Under the pieces are notes generated by a model that saw only the letters and a list, made by a program, of their open reading frames with translations, was not told the DNA's origin and did not search any database. Positions 43,222-51,650 of a stretch of DNA of 64,000 nucleotides are shown piece by piece. Location: NCBI GenBank assembly GCA_028281495.1, contig JANQJU010000064.1, positions 1 to 64,000 of the forward strand, read 5' to 3'. Made by a program: the position numbers and the translations under genes. The DNA comes from SAR324 cluster bacterium. Lineage in GTDB: Bacteria > SAR324 > NAC60-12. Position 1 is the stretch's first letter; each line of letters begins with the position of its first letter.

Positions 43222-44436
43222 TTAAGGCAAGAAAGCCCACCCCATCCGATTTTTCCACAACATGTACTTTTCCAGTAGCAGCTTGCCCACATTGTAGAAA
43301 ACATTGGGAATCATGATTTCAAATTGACGTGGCCGGAATAAGTGATTGGTAAAGATGAACACTTCTTTGTCACCAGCATCCATCACGCAGATTCCAGGAA
43401 TCTTACCAAAAGGCTTCCTCACTTGCTTCGAACTTCCCTGAATTGCCAATACGATATTTTGTGCAACGATCTTGCCCTGGACATCACTAGGATACCCGGT
43501 CTTGGGAACACCAAAAGGCACTTGGCAACTCGTAAACGGTGGCTTCACTTGCACAGCCAATCCCGCTGCATAGACATTGTGGTATTTTTCATGCTGGTAA
43601 GCGTCGTTGCAAATCACAAAACCCTTGGAGTCGGTCAATTCGGGAGAATTTTTAACCGGGGCTGCCCCTTCAAATGGTGGAATGATCATGGCCATTTTAA
43701 ACGGCAATACTGAGCCATCTTCCAAAATGATTTGATTTGCCAGCACCTCGCGAATTTTTGCATTAACCCGCCAATCGATCTTGAACAGCTTCATGAATAA
43801 TTCCAGCATCCGCCGCCCACCCCGAATGCCTCCGATGCCAAAATTTCCTAACTCGGGTTCGGGGGTGATCCACAATAACGGAACTTTGTCTCGCACCTTA
43901 TGCTTGCGCAGCTGTTTCTCTAAGTTGAACAGGTATTCGTAGGCCGCTCCCATACAACTGGCTCCCTGGGTGGCACCTACAACCACCGGACCAGGGTTTT
44001 TGACCAACCTTTGAAATGCATCATAAGTCTGTTCGGCTTGGGGAGGAGTCACGATACATTCGGTGTGCCCCTGATTGAAACCAGGAATGGTATCGAAATT
44101 CATGGACGCTCCGGTTGCAACAACCAAGTAGTCGTAAGCAATTTCTCCGTTCTTCGCAGTCTTTACCACATTTCGATCTGGAAACACTTGCATCGCTTTA
44201 TCTTGTAAAAACTCGATCCCATGTTTTCTCAATACCGGTTCAATCGGAAATGAGATATCTTCAACTTTTCGTCGACCAAACGGCACCCAAATCAAAGAGG
44301 GCACATACAAAAACTTATCTGTGGGTGAAATCACCATCACTTGATGATCACCCCCAATTTTTTTCAACCGTCGCCGCGCTTCAATCGCAGCGGTGGTTCC
44401 TGCAAAATTGCTTCCCAATACGACAATCCGGCTCAT
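43222..44436 (-). CDS. sqr: Sulfide:quinone oxidoreductase
   Basis: 404 residues, a FAD-dependent two-dinucleotide-binding fold. The N-terminal GSNFAGTTAA binds FAD, and VVATGASMNFDTIPGF is the second FAD contact. Three cysteines lie at 127 (HTECIV), 161 (TQGASCMGAAYEY) and 350 (GICVMDAGD), in spacing resembling the redox cysteines of SQR, and PKTGYPSD is also typical. The C-terminus has an amphipathic, aromatic tail for membrane contact. It oxidises sulfide and reduces quinone. ATG at 44436 has AAGGAGG upstream. A flavocytochrome c subunit or a type II NADH dehydrogenase relative is less likely. Confidence 0.78.
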   Translation of the reverse strand: MSRIVVLGSNFAGTTAAIEARRRLKKIGGDHQVMVISPTDKFLYVPSLIWVPFGRRKVEDISFPIEPVLRKHGIEFLQDKAMQVFPDRNVVKTAKNGEIAYDYLVVATGASMNFDTIPGFNQGHTECIVTPPQAEQTYDAFQRLVKNPGPVVVGATQGASCMGAAYEYLFNLEKQLRKHKVRDKVPLLWITPEPELGNFGIGGIRGGRRMLELFMKLFKIDWRVNAKIREVLANQIILEDGSVLPFKMAMIIPPFEGAAPVKNSPELTDSKGFVICNDAYQHEKYHNVYAAGLAVQVKPPFTSCQVPFGVPKTGYPSDVQGKIVAQNIVLAIQGSSKQVRKPFGKIPGICVMDAGDKEVFIFTNHLFRPRQFEIMIPNVFYNVGKLLLEKYMLWKNRMGWAFLP

Positions 44437-44589
44437 GAGGGCCTCCTTTCTATACAAAGTGATGATGAACGGTATCAGATTCGATGCTCTTGATTTGATT
44501 GTATAGAATTTACTAAGGAAGACTATTCGTAAAAGTACGTATATTCAGATATACATATATTAAATCAAGTCAACTGTAGAAACGGCAAC

Positions 44590-44657
44590 AAAACCAGACT
44601 GATCAAAAAACCAAATTGATCAGAAAACCAAATTGATCAGAAAACCAAATTGACCAG
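44590..44657 (+). repeat. Four tandem 17-base repeats
   Basis: Units at 44590, 44607, 44624 and 44641 have the form AAAACCAAATTGATCAG, the two central copies identical and the outer ones with a few changes; a fifth partial unit follows. They lie in the 373-base gap behind the SAP-type small gene and before the SQR gene promoter. TGATCA within the unit is itself palindromic. Confidence 0.88.
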
Positions 44658-44750
44658 AAAACTAAACTTCAATGGAATGGGAGAATTGAACAGGAAAAAA
44701 TCAAAAAATGGAGTGAAGAACCGAATCTTAATGGAATGAAGTTAGGAAGG

Positions 44751-44808
44751 ACAAAGGCTTCTCAGGTCAGAGGAGGATGGCCGTAGCCATATCCTGAGAA
44801 ACCTTTGT
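44751..44808 (-). terminator. Long nested hairpin behind the SAP-type gene
   Basis: ACAAAGGCTTCTCAGG (44751-44766) pairs with CCTGAGAAACCTTTGT (44793-44808) with one mismatch, and encloses a second hairpin, ATGGC-CGTA-GCCAT (44777-44790). On the minus strand it begins 22 bases after the small gene's stop. The T-tract is weak, so a structured 3' end or small RNA is also possible. Confidence 0.5.
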
Positions 44809-44830
44809 TATACCGAAGGGAACGAGTCCC

Positions 44831-45022
44831 TTACTTGTCTGCTTTCAGACAGTCCGCTCGCCATGCACAGCCATCTTGACCACACACGCCAGAAGCACCG
44901 GAACCGAAACAGCTGGAATTGCCTTCATCCTGTTGAATACACCGAACAATATCGGCTTTTTTCTTGGGAATCGTGGTAATCCCGCGTCCTGATGCAATTT
45001 TGCGGATTTCTGCTACTGTCAT
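44831..45022 (-). CDS. Small SAP/Rho-N-like protein with C-terminal cysteine cluster
   Basis: 63 residues. The N-terminal 33 residues (MTVAEIRKIASGRGI, then KKKADIVRCIQ) form the two-helix SAP or Rho-N fold that binds nucleic acid. The C-terminal part has six cysteines (SCFG, VCGQDGCAW, DCLK). Small proteins with this layout, ending in CxWRxDCL, occur widely in deltaproteobacteria, with unknown function. ATG at 45022 has AAAGGAAA upstream. The cysteines are suited to zinc or disulfide binding. Confidence 0.68.
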   Translation of the reverse strand: MTVAEIRKIASGRGITTIPKKKADIVRCIQQDEGNSSCFGSGASGVCGQDGCAWRADCLKADK

Positions 45023-45426
45023 AAAAATTTCCTTTCTGAGAGTGGTGATAGGTGAAGGATTTCGGCCAAACCGTGATCAAAAAATAGGCAGAATGCCAGA
45101 CCACAATCAGCTCCAAACAAAGGATACTCTAGCGTACCAATGTCTGACTTTTTTTAGAAACCCTAAACTTCTCAACAAAAAATCAAGGTTCTACTTTCAA
45201 ACATTTTGAAAGAGAACGGATCTGAATACCAGGAAAAATGGGGGATTGTCAAGTTTTCTAGAACTTGCGGAAATGAAATGCGAATAACCTTAAATTGTAA
45301 TCTTAACGTTAAATTCGAGGGAATCTTTTCCTCCGGATTTTAGCTTGAAGCCCCCTAGTTTGCGACGTATTCATTGGGAAACTCTACAAAAACTGTTCCA
45401 AACTTCACTTTCACACAAAAGAAACC
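45023..45426. other. Intergenic region, 404 bases
   Basis: This holds the divergent promoters of the SAP-type gene and mpl. A 10-base palindrome, TTAACGTTAA (45303-45312), lies about 115 bases before mpl. I see no gene or further structure. Confidence 0.4.
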
Positions 45427-46851
45427 ATGATACTGACGAGAGAATCGATTCGACACATCCATTTTTCAGGAATCTGCGGAACGGCAATGGCGTCTTTGGC
45501 CGTCTTATTGAAACGTCGAGAATACCACATCACTGGCTCCGACCGGAATGTTTACCCACCGATGAGCACCTTTTTACAAGAAAACAACATCCCCATCATG
45601 GAAGGCTATGACGAGTCTCACCTCACCCCGCGTCCTGACTTAGTGGTCATTGGCAATGCACTGTCTCGCGGAAACCCTGAAGTGGAAGTCGTGCTGGAAC
45701 AAGGAATTGCCTACGTATCGATGGCCGAGCTGTTGAGAGAATTTTTTATCCAAGGCAAAACCTCGCTTGTGGTGACCGGCACACACGGCAAAACCACGAC
45801 AACCTCGCTGATGGCATGGGTGTTCGAATGCGCTGATAAACATCCTGGTTTTATGATTGGAGGGATTCCTGAAAATTTTGGAACGAGCTGTAAGGCAGGT
45901 GAAGGGCAATATTTCATCACAGAAGGCGATGAATACGACACGGCATTTTTTGATAAGCGTTCTAAGTTTTTTCACTACCATCCCCATCAATTGCTGATCA
46001 ACAATCTGGAGTTCGACCATGCGGATATTTTTAATTCCTTAGAGGACATTTTGCGGTCGTTCCGCTTATTACTACGACTGGTTCCCCGGAACGGATTGAT
46101 TGTCGCGAACGGAGATGATGCCAACGTTCAGTCGGTTTTAACGCAAGCGTATTCTCCGGTAATCACCTTTGGGATGGGAGACGGTTGCCAGGTGCAGATA
46201 TCTCAGATTCGAAACACCCCCCAGGGAACCGCATTTCAAATGGATTGGAAGGGGCGCAAAAGTTATGAATTCCAGATTCCTTTGTTGGGAGAACATAATG
46301 TACGGAATGCCGTCGGAGTGACGATCTTTGCATTGCACAATGGCATTGAAGCGGCTGCGATTCAGAACGCCTTTGATCAATTCCAAAACATCAAACGTCG
46401 CCAAGAACTGCGAGGCACGATTCATGAGATTTCGGTTTATGATGATTTTGCCCATCATCCGACTGCGATTCGAGAAACCATCCGTGCTCTAAAAAATAAA
46501 CATCCCCAGCAACGGTTGATTGCGGTATTTGAGCCACGCAGCAACACGAGTGTACAAAATGTGCATCAGGCTGAATTGATTGAAGCGCTTCAAGAGGCTG
46601 ACAAAGTGGTATTGGCTCGTCCGCATCGTGCGGATTCGATTCCTGATGAAAAACGTTTGGATACTCAAAAAGTAGTCGATGTTCTGGCTTCTCGCGGTAT
46701 GGAGGCGACGACCCATGACAATGTGACAGAAATCTTGGATCACCTAGTGCCGCAGGCCAAACCCAATGATGTGATTCTCATCATGAGCAACGGAAAATTT
46801 GAAAATATCCACGTGCGACTACTGGATGCCTTGAAGGAAACACGGTCTTAA
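45427..46851 (+). CDS. mpl: UDP-MurNAc:tripeptide ligase (murein recycling)
   Basis: 474 residues. Mpl attaches the recovered tripeptide L-Ala-gamma-D-Glu-meso-DAP to UDP-MurNAc. The Mur-ligase N-domain has HFSGICGTAMASLA, the ATP loop is TGTHGKTTTT (117-126), the central block EGDEYDTAFFDKRSKF is diagnostic of Mpl rather than MurC, and YDDFAHHPTAI with FEPRSNTS marks the C-terminal half. It indicates a Gram-negative wall that is recycled. nudC follows 36 bases later. Confidence 0.92.
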   Translation: MILTRESIRHIHFSGICGTAMASLAVLLKRREYHITGSDRNVYPPMSTFLQENNIPIMEGYDESHLTPRPDLVVIGNALSRGNPEVEVVLEQGIAYVSMAELLREFFIQGKTSLVVTGTHGKTTTTSLMAWVFECADKHPGFMIGGIPENFGTSCKAGEGQYFITEGDEYDTAFFDKRSKFFHYHPHQLLINNLEFDHADIFNSLEDILRSFRLLLRLVPRNGLIVANGDDANVQSVLTQAYSPVITFGMGDGCQVQISQIRNTPQGTAFQMDWKGRKSYEFQIPLLGEHNVRNAVGVTIFALHNGIEAAAIQNAFDQFQNIKRRQELRGTIHEISVYDDFAHHPTAIRETIRALKNKHPQQRLIAVFEPRSNTSVQNVHQAELIEALQEADKVVLARPHRADSIPDEKRLDTQKVVDVLASRGMEATTHDNVTEILDHLVPQAKPNDVILIMSNGKFENIHVRLLDALKETRS

Positions 46852-46887
46852 ACACCGAACCCAAACTCTACTTCTGAAAGATCTTGT

Positions 46888-47706
46888 ATGACTTTTATCC
46901 CAGCCTACCAGCCTCCGACTCCCATTCCACAACAGGCTCACTGGTTCGTGTTCCAAGACAAAAAATTGTTGGTTTGTGTTTCCGAAAATTCAGCGGAAAT
47001 CCCCTTAGTATCTCCTTCGGAAACCGAATGGGGAGCCTCTTTGCGATATCCCCATTATTTGGGAACGCTGGACGGACAGCCTTGTTATGTAGGGGAAGTT
47101 GGAAGTGCGGCAGTCGCTCCCGAAGGAATGGAATTTCGAGGTTTGCGCAGTTTGTTTGGTCTGCTCCCCGAAGTTTGGTTTGCTTTATCAGGCACCGCAA
47201 TCCAAGTGTTGACCTGGGATCAAGATCATAAATTTTGTGGACGCTGCGCCCATCGCATGAACTTGAAAACCGAAGAACGTGCCAAGCTGTGTCCGGAATG
47301 TGGTTTGACGAGCTACCCTCGTATTTCTCCGGCGATCATTGTTGCGATTGTGCGGGATGGGGAAATCCTCCTCGCTCGCGCTCCGCGCTTTCCAGAGCAC
47401 ATGTATAGTGTGATTGCCGGGTTTGTTGAAATCGGAGAGAGTTTGGAAGAATGCGTCCACCGAGAAGTCAAAGAAGAAGTCGGTGTGGACGTGACCGATG
47501 TGCATTATTTTGGAAGCCAACCGTGGCCCTTTCCCCACTCTATTATGATTGGTTTTACTGCCAAATACGCCGGTGGAGACATCGTGTGTCAAGAAGACGA
47601 AATTGCCGATGCCCAATGGTTCACCCCCCACAACCTGCCGTACATTCCTGGAAAAATCAGCATCGCCCGAAAGCTGATCGATTGGTTTTTACAACAGCAA
47701 TCTTAA
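46888..47706 (+). CDS. nudC: NAD(+)/NADH pyrophosphatase (RNA NAD-decapping)
   Basis: 272 residues. It hydrolyses NAD(H) and removes NAD caps from RNA 5' ends. Zinc ligands are C117, C120, C135 and C138; the Nudix box GFVEIGESLEECVHREVKEEVG covers 178-199, and the NudC signature SQPWPFPHS is at 210-218. The N-terminal subdomain is of normal length. It probably shares a transcript with mpl. Confidence 0.93.
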   Translation: MTFIPAYQPPTPIPQQAHWFVFQDKKLLVCVSENSAEIPLVSPSETEWGASLRYPHYLGTLDGQPCYVGEVGSAAVAPEGMEFRGLRSLFGLLPEVWFALSGTAIQVLTWDQDHKFCGRCAHRMNLKTEERAKLCPECGLTSYPRISPAIIVAIVRDGEILLARAPRFPEHMYSVIAGFVEIGESLEECVHREVKEEVGVDVTDVHYFGSQPWPFPHSIMIGFTAKYAGGDIVCQEDEIADAQWFTPHNLPYIPGKISIARKLIDWFLQQQS

Positions 47707-47840
47707 AAAAAGAAAAAGGAAGTCATGGCCATTTCAATTTATCTTGAACTCCAATAGTTATGAAAACCAACCAAGCGATCCAGCAATAGCATTATCTCAA
47801 GTTGTTGCTTCGTTATGACCCCAATGGCTTACCGTTTTTG

Positions 47841-48725
47841 TTAAGGCACCGATTGCCCCGTGAACAAATCGCGATGTTGATAAAAGATATCGGCAATGTA
47901 ATCTAAAAACGCGCGAACCCGAGCAATGTTTCGCAAATCGGGATGCGTGAGCAGCCACAAGTCCACACCAAATCCTTCCTCAACGGGGCGAAGCCGAACG
48001 AATTCGGGGCTAGCGTCTCCAATCGCGCAGGGCAAAAACGCAATTCCCAAGCCTTGCCGGACCGATTCCTTCATCAAAATCAAAGAGTTGACTGCATATA
48101 CGGTTTTGGCATTCCGGGCATGTTTGGCCATCCACGCTTCGGTCAATCTGGCTCGGAGAGAACGTTCCCATACCATCCACGGATACTCGCTGTAGTTTAG
48201 GTTTTCCCCATAGGTTTCCAGCAGGCTTTTTGCTGCATACAAGGCGTATTCGACGCGAGCGAGCTTGCGGCCAATCAGATTTTCGGGCGGGTTGCCTTGC
48301 CGGATCGCCACATCGGCTTCGCGTTGGGTGAGATTCATATTGATATTCGTCAACGACAGCTCCAGTTCGATTTCAGGATAAAGCTCTGCAAACCGGTGAA
48401 AAGCCCAAAGCCATTGCGACCCAATAAACTCGGAAAAAGTCACTCGGAGCGAACCGGTCAGTTCGCTGTCTCTCCCTAAAACTTTGTCATCCAGTACAAA
48501 GACTTTTTGTTCAATTTCTTCAGCGACTCGAATCACATCTTCCCCTGCTTGTGTGGGAACGAAGCCATGTTTGAGCTTTTCAAACAACTGCACCCCCAAT
48601 TGTTCTTGAAGTGCCTGAAGGCGTCGGGTCACTGTGGTTTGATTCACTTCTAGTGATTGAGCTGCTTTGGTCAAAGTCCCTTTACGGGCAATAGCCAAAA
48701 CGAACCGAAAATCATCCCAATTCAT
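47841..48725 (-). CDS. LysR-family transcriptional regulator
   Basis: 294 residues. The winged helix covers 1-60 (MNWDDFRFVLAIARKGTLTKAA, then TTVTRRLQALQEQLGVQLFEK), with a substrate-binding-type effector domain behind it. The truncated-looking motif DLRNIARVRAFLDYI near the end is typical of LysR members controlling small oxidoreductases or tautomerases. It is divergent from the tautomerase gene 181 bases away, which is its most likely target. Confidence 0.9.
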   Translation of the reverse strand: MNWDDFRFVLAIARKGTLTKAAQSLEVNQTTVTRRLQALQEQLGVQLFEKLKHGFVPTQAGEDVIRVAEEIEQKVFVLDDKVLGRDSELTGSLRVTFSEFIGSQWLWAFHRFAELYPEIELELSLTNINMNLTQREADVAIRQGNPPENLIGRKLARVEYALYAAKSLLETYGENLNYSEYPWMVWERSLRARLTEAWMAKHARNAKTVYAVNSLILMKESVRQGLGIAFLPCAIGDASPEFVRLRPVEEGFGVDLWLLTHPDLRNIARVRAFLDYIADIFYQHRDLFTGQSVP

Positions 48726-48906
48726 ATCTGTATTTTTGCATATAAATTATTAAAAAATGCTTATTGTATAAATAAATATGCAGTTTTATACTTCATTCAT
48801 CGCAGCAAAACAAGCCGCTTGAACCCGAATCGGAGGCAAGTTTTGTTGTGGAATATGAATTTTGATTTGAAACCCAGAATATCCACTCACACCTGAAGGA
48901 GACACC

Positions 48907-49104
48907 ATGCCTACGATCAATTTAACCGTACCTAAAGCTGCCTGGAGTAAAGAGGAAAAAGGTGAAATTGTCACTCGATTGACCGATGCCCTAGCTGCCT
49001 ACGCCAAAGAAGCGGGGAAGGGTGATATCAAACAATACGTGTCCGTCCATGTGAACGAAACTGCCGAAGGCGGGTATGCTATCGGCGGCAACGTTTTTGG
49101 TTGA
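48907..49104 (+). CDS. 4-oxalocrotonate tautomerase-like protein
   Basis: 65 residues. After Met removal, Pro2 would be the catalytic base (MPTINLTVPKAAWS). The length and the beta-alpha-beta outline fit the small tautomerase subgroup, with VSVHVNE late in the sequence. The natural substrate cannot be inferred. AAGGAG precedes the ATG and a terminator follows. The pairing with a divergent LysR gene suggests an inducible function. Confidence 0.8.
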   Translation: MPTINLTVPKAAWSKEEKGEIVTRLTDALAAYAKEAGKGDIKQYVSVHVNETAEGGYAIGGNVFG

Positions 49105-49139
49105 GATCTATTCACCATTGCAGTTGAATTTGTTCCCAA

Positions 49140-49181
49140 ACGCTCCACTTCGACAACCCCGACGAAGGGAGCGTCTTTTTT
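49140..49181 (+). terminator. Rho-independent terminator behind the tautomerase gene
   Basis: CGCTCC (49141-49146) pairs with GGAGCG (49168-49173), with an inner CTTCG/CGAAG pairing, followed by TCTTTTTT. Confidence 0.85.
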
Positions 49182-49267
49182 GTCTTGTCGATGATTGCGC
49201 CTCTCGTGTGAGAAAGAGTATAGTATTTGCAATTCTCTCTTAAACTTCACTTGAAAGGGGACCGACA

Positions 49268-49894
49268 ATGGCAAAACAAAAAATTTTATATGTAGAAGAC
49301 GATCCTGGATTTATTGATCTAGTGACTGAAATCTTCGAAGAAGATTACGAGATTCTAACTCTGAGCAATGGGGAGCAGTTCCACGATACCGTCGTTTCTT
49401 TTGAACCCAGCCTGATCCTGATGGATGTCGATTTGCCGGGTAAAAGCGGCTGGGAATTGTATGACGTGCTTCGCGAAGAACTGAACGATCCCGTCACACC
49501 GGTGGTTTTTTTAACCGCTCATGCGAACCCCACTGAGGTCGAAGACGCTCACAATCGAGGTTGCCATGATTACATCACGAAGCCATTCAGTGAACAGGCG
49601 CTTCAAAACATTGTCGCCCAATGGCTTCGGATTCGAGCGCAAATAGAAGCTATGTTCAAACGAAAGGTTTTTTTCCAAGTATATATTCAGAATGAGCTAC
49701 AAAGTCTGGAATCTGAAGTCGATTGGGTCCTCGCGAATGAAACCTTGACCGAAGAAGGAAAGGACAAGCTAACTCGTATGAAGTTTATCGTGAAGTCGTT
49801 CATCGAAACCAACCGCAAGGAGTCGGAATCTCCCTTACCGGGAGTGGGAAAGACTGGCAAAGATGTCGCTGCACAAATGGGACGCAAATTTTAA
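49268..49894 (+). CDS. Response regulator with helical C-terminal extension
   Basis: 208 residues. The receiver covers 1-125 with E10-D11-D12, phosphoacceptor D53 (LMDVDLPGKSG), T84 (FLTAHA) and K105 (TKPF). The C-terminal 80 residues (from LRIRAQIEAMF) are helical and charged and carry no HTH or enzymatic motif that I recognise, so output is probably by protein contact. It is an orphan: no kinase gene is adjacent. GAAAGGGGA precedes the ATG. Confidence 0.88.
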   Translation: MAKQKILYVEDDPGFIDLVTEIFEEDYEILTLSNGEQFHDTVVSFEPSLILMDVDLPGKSGWELYDVLREELNDPVTPVVFLTAHANPTEVEDAHNRGCHDYITKPFSEQALQNIVAQWLRIRAQIEAMFKRKVFFQVYIQNELQSLESEVDWVLANETLTEEGKDKLTRMKFIVKSFIETNRKESESPLPGVGKTGKDVAAQMGRKF

Positions 49895-49926
49895 CCAATT
49901 TTTTCCAGATTTTGTCATCAAAAATT

Positions 49927-49989
49927 AGGACGATTTTGGACGCCCAAATCGATTTGAGTCTCAAGAAATAGGACGATTTTGGACGCCCG
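49927..49989 (+). promoter_or_regulatory. Two direct copies of a 20-mer upstream of the ATP-grasp gene
   Basis: TAGGACGATTTTGGACGCCC is found at 49927-49946 and 49970-49989, spaced 43 bases (about four helical turns), with similarity continuing a few bases beyond. The exact repetition in the 180 bases between two genes suggests a regulator binding pair or a duplicated promoter element. Confidence 0.55.
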
Positions 49990-50074
49990 ACCGATTGTGA
50001 TTTGTGAGTCGTCCTTCTACTGTTTCCTTCTAGTCACGGTCTATTTGACAACCCCATTAGGAGGAACACGTATC

Positions 50075-51022
50075 ATGACTCGTCGAAAAAAGAATATCGC
50101 TATCCTCACCGAAGTATCTTCCCCACAGCAGGATATTTCCTTGGGAAGTGCTCTGCACATTTACGAATCTCTTGACCGACAAAAATACGAAGCACACCTC
50201 GTGGTGGTCCAAGGATCAGCCTGGAAGGTCCAGGTGGGTGACCATGAATTGGAAGTGAATAAAAACGATTTTTCTTTGAACACTCCCGAGGGGAAGGTTG
50301 ATTTTGAGTTTGCTTTCATCGCTCATTATGACCGCTCAGGACGAGGTCCCTTGCAAGCATATCTGGACTTGATGGAAATCCCTTATGATTCTTCCGGTTT
50401 CATGGCCACCTCATTAACGGCCAATAAGTTTCTTTGTAAAAGCTATTTAAAAACTCAAAATATCCCTTTTCCTAAAGGCCGATTGATTCATAAAAATCAG
50501 GTGCATGATCTATCGGAAATTCTAGAAGAGGTGGGGTTGCCATGTTTCGTGAAACCGAATCAGGGAGGCGGAAAACGCGGTACCACGAAAGTGGAACGGA
50601 AAGAAGATCTGGAACACGCGATGAATGTGGCATTCCAAGAAGACATCCGCGTGTTGGTGGAAGAATTCATTGAAGCAAAGCACATCCATTGTGCATTGGC
50701 CAAGTTCAACAACGATTTCATCGTCTTTCCCTTAGCCGAAGTCTCTTCAGTTCCACCCCTACGTGTGATCCCTGCCGATTTGCCTGAAGGGGTAGCCATG
50801 ACTTGTCAACACTGGTCTCTAAAAGCGTGCGAATTGTTGGGGTGTGAAGGCTGGATTCGCGTAGAATTTTTAGTGAAAGATGAAGACATTTACTTCTTGG
50901 AAATCAACTCATTGCCTGGAATGGCACCGAAGCATCTATATCCAGAGCAAATGGTAGCATGTGGTCTCTCTATGGAAGGCTTGTGCCACCGGATTCTGGA
51001 ACACCACTTTCCCAACGAGTAA
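50075..51022 (+). CDS. D-Ala--D-Ala ligase-like ATP-grasp enzyme lacking the omega loop
   Basis: 315 residues. The ATP-grasp fold of the Ddl family is clear: DLMEIPYDSSGFMATSLTANKFLCK (family GxxxSxxxxxDK region), CFVKPNQGGGKRGTTKV (ATP-binding lysine and loop), VLVEEFIEA, and metal-binding FLEINSLPGM near the C-terminus. Between AEVSSVPP and PADLPEG only a few residues remain where Ddl enzymes carry the FYDYEAKY omega loop of about 20 residues that closes on D-Ala. The usual HGxxGEDG motif reads AHYDRSGRGPLQ. I infer a different acceptor. ATG at 50075 follows AGGAGG by nine bases; the frame is open further upstream. Confidence 0.7.
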   Translation: MTRRKKNIAILTEVSSPQQDISLGSALHIYESLDRQKYEAHLVVVQGSAWKVQVGDHELEVNKNDFSLNTPEGKVDFEFAFIAHYDRSGRGPLQAYLDLMEIPYDSSGFMATSLTANKFLCKSYLKTQNIPFPKGRLIHKNQVHDLSEILEEVGLPCFVKPNQGGGKRGTTKVERKEDLEHAMNVAFQEDIRVLVEEFIEAKHIHCALAKFNNDFIVFPLAEVSSVPPLRVIPADLPEGVAMTCQHWSLKACELLGCEGWIRVEFLVKDEDIYFLEINSLPGMAPKHLYPEQMVACGLSMEGLCHRILEHHFPNE

Positions 51023-51032
51023 GGGTCCGGGG

Positions 51033-51650
51033 TCAAGAAGACTCTTTTTCTGAAGCGTTGGGTTCTTCTGTTTCAGGAAGCAATGAAAGCTGTTCTGTTT
51101 TCGCGATGGGCTGGCCTGCGGCATCTTCCTTGTCCATGTCCAATTCAGAAAGATTGGGTAGGTTTTTGATATCTTTCAATCCAAACACTTCTAGGAATTT
51201 TTTGGAGGTGCCGTAGAGGATCGGACGACCTGGCACGGCTTCTTTTCCCACCACTTTGATCAATTTTTTTTGCAACAAGGTTTTGAGAGTGTACGAAGAA
51301 TCCACACCTCGGATGAATTCAATGCTGGCACGGGTGATGGGTTGCTTGTAAGCAATGATTGCCAAGGTTTCGATAGTCGGAGGGGTGAGTTTGATCGGTT
51401 TGATTGGTTCCAGCTTTTGAATCCAAGGACGAAACTGGGGATCTGTACGAAATTGAAATCCACGAGCCACTTCCTGGACACGGAAAACCCGACCTGACAT
51501 CTCGTATTCTTTATTGAGTTCAGCAATGATACGGCGCAGGTTACGAATTTCCGAGTAATCGAGGGCCTCGCCCAGTTGTTGGAGGGTCAAAGGCTGTGGG
51601 GCACAGAAGAGCACGGCTTCTACAATTTGCCCCAATTCTTTTTCGGTCAT
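51033..51650 (-). CDS. scpB: Segregation and condensation protein B
   Basis: 205 residues. ScpB is the kleisin-associated winged-helix dimer of the SMC-ScpA condensin. Typical stretches are AVLFCAPQPLTLQQLGEAL, IETLAIIAYKQPITRASIEFIRGV and VPGRPILYGTSKKFLEVFGL. The acidic tail after 170 is variable in the family. Its ATG overlaps the stop of the CheA-like gene by four bases, so it is translated from that operon rather than next to scpA, which is not in the window. Confidence 0.9.
   Translation of the reverse strand: MTEKELGQIVEAVLFCAPQPLTLQQLGEALDYSEIRNLRRIIAELNKEYEMSGRVFRVQEVARGFQFRTDPQFRPWIQKLEPIKPIKLTPPTIETLAIIAYKQPITRASIEFIRGVDSSYTLKTLLQKKLIKVVGKEAVPGRPILYGTSKKFLEVFGLKDIKNLPNLSELDMDKEDAAGQPIAKTEQLSLLPETEEPNASEKESS

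Noticed and set aside
44590..44657. Reading the 17-base tandem repeats as a CRISPR array
   Set aside because: The units are contiguous with no spacers between them.
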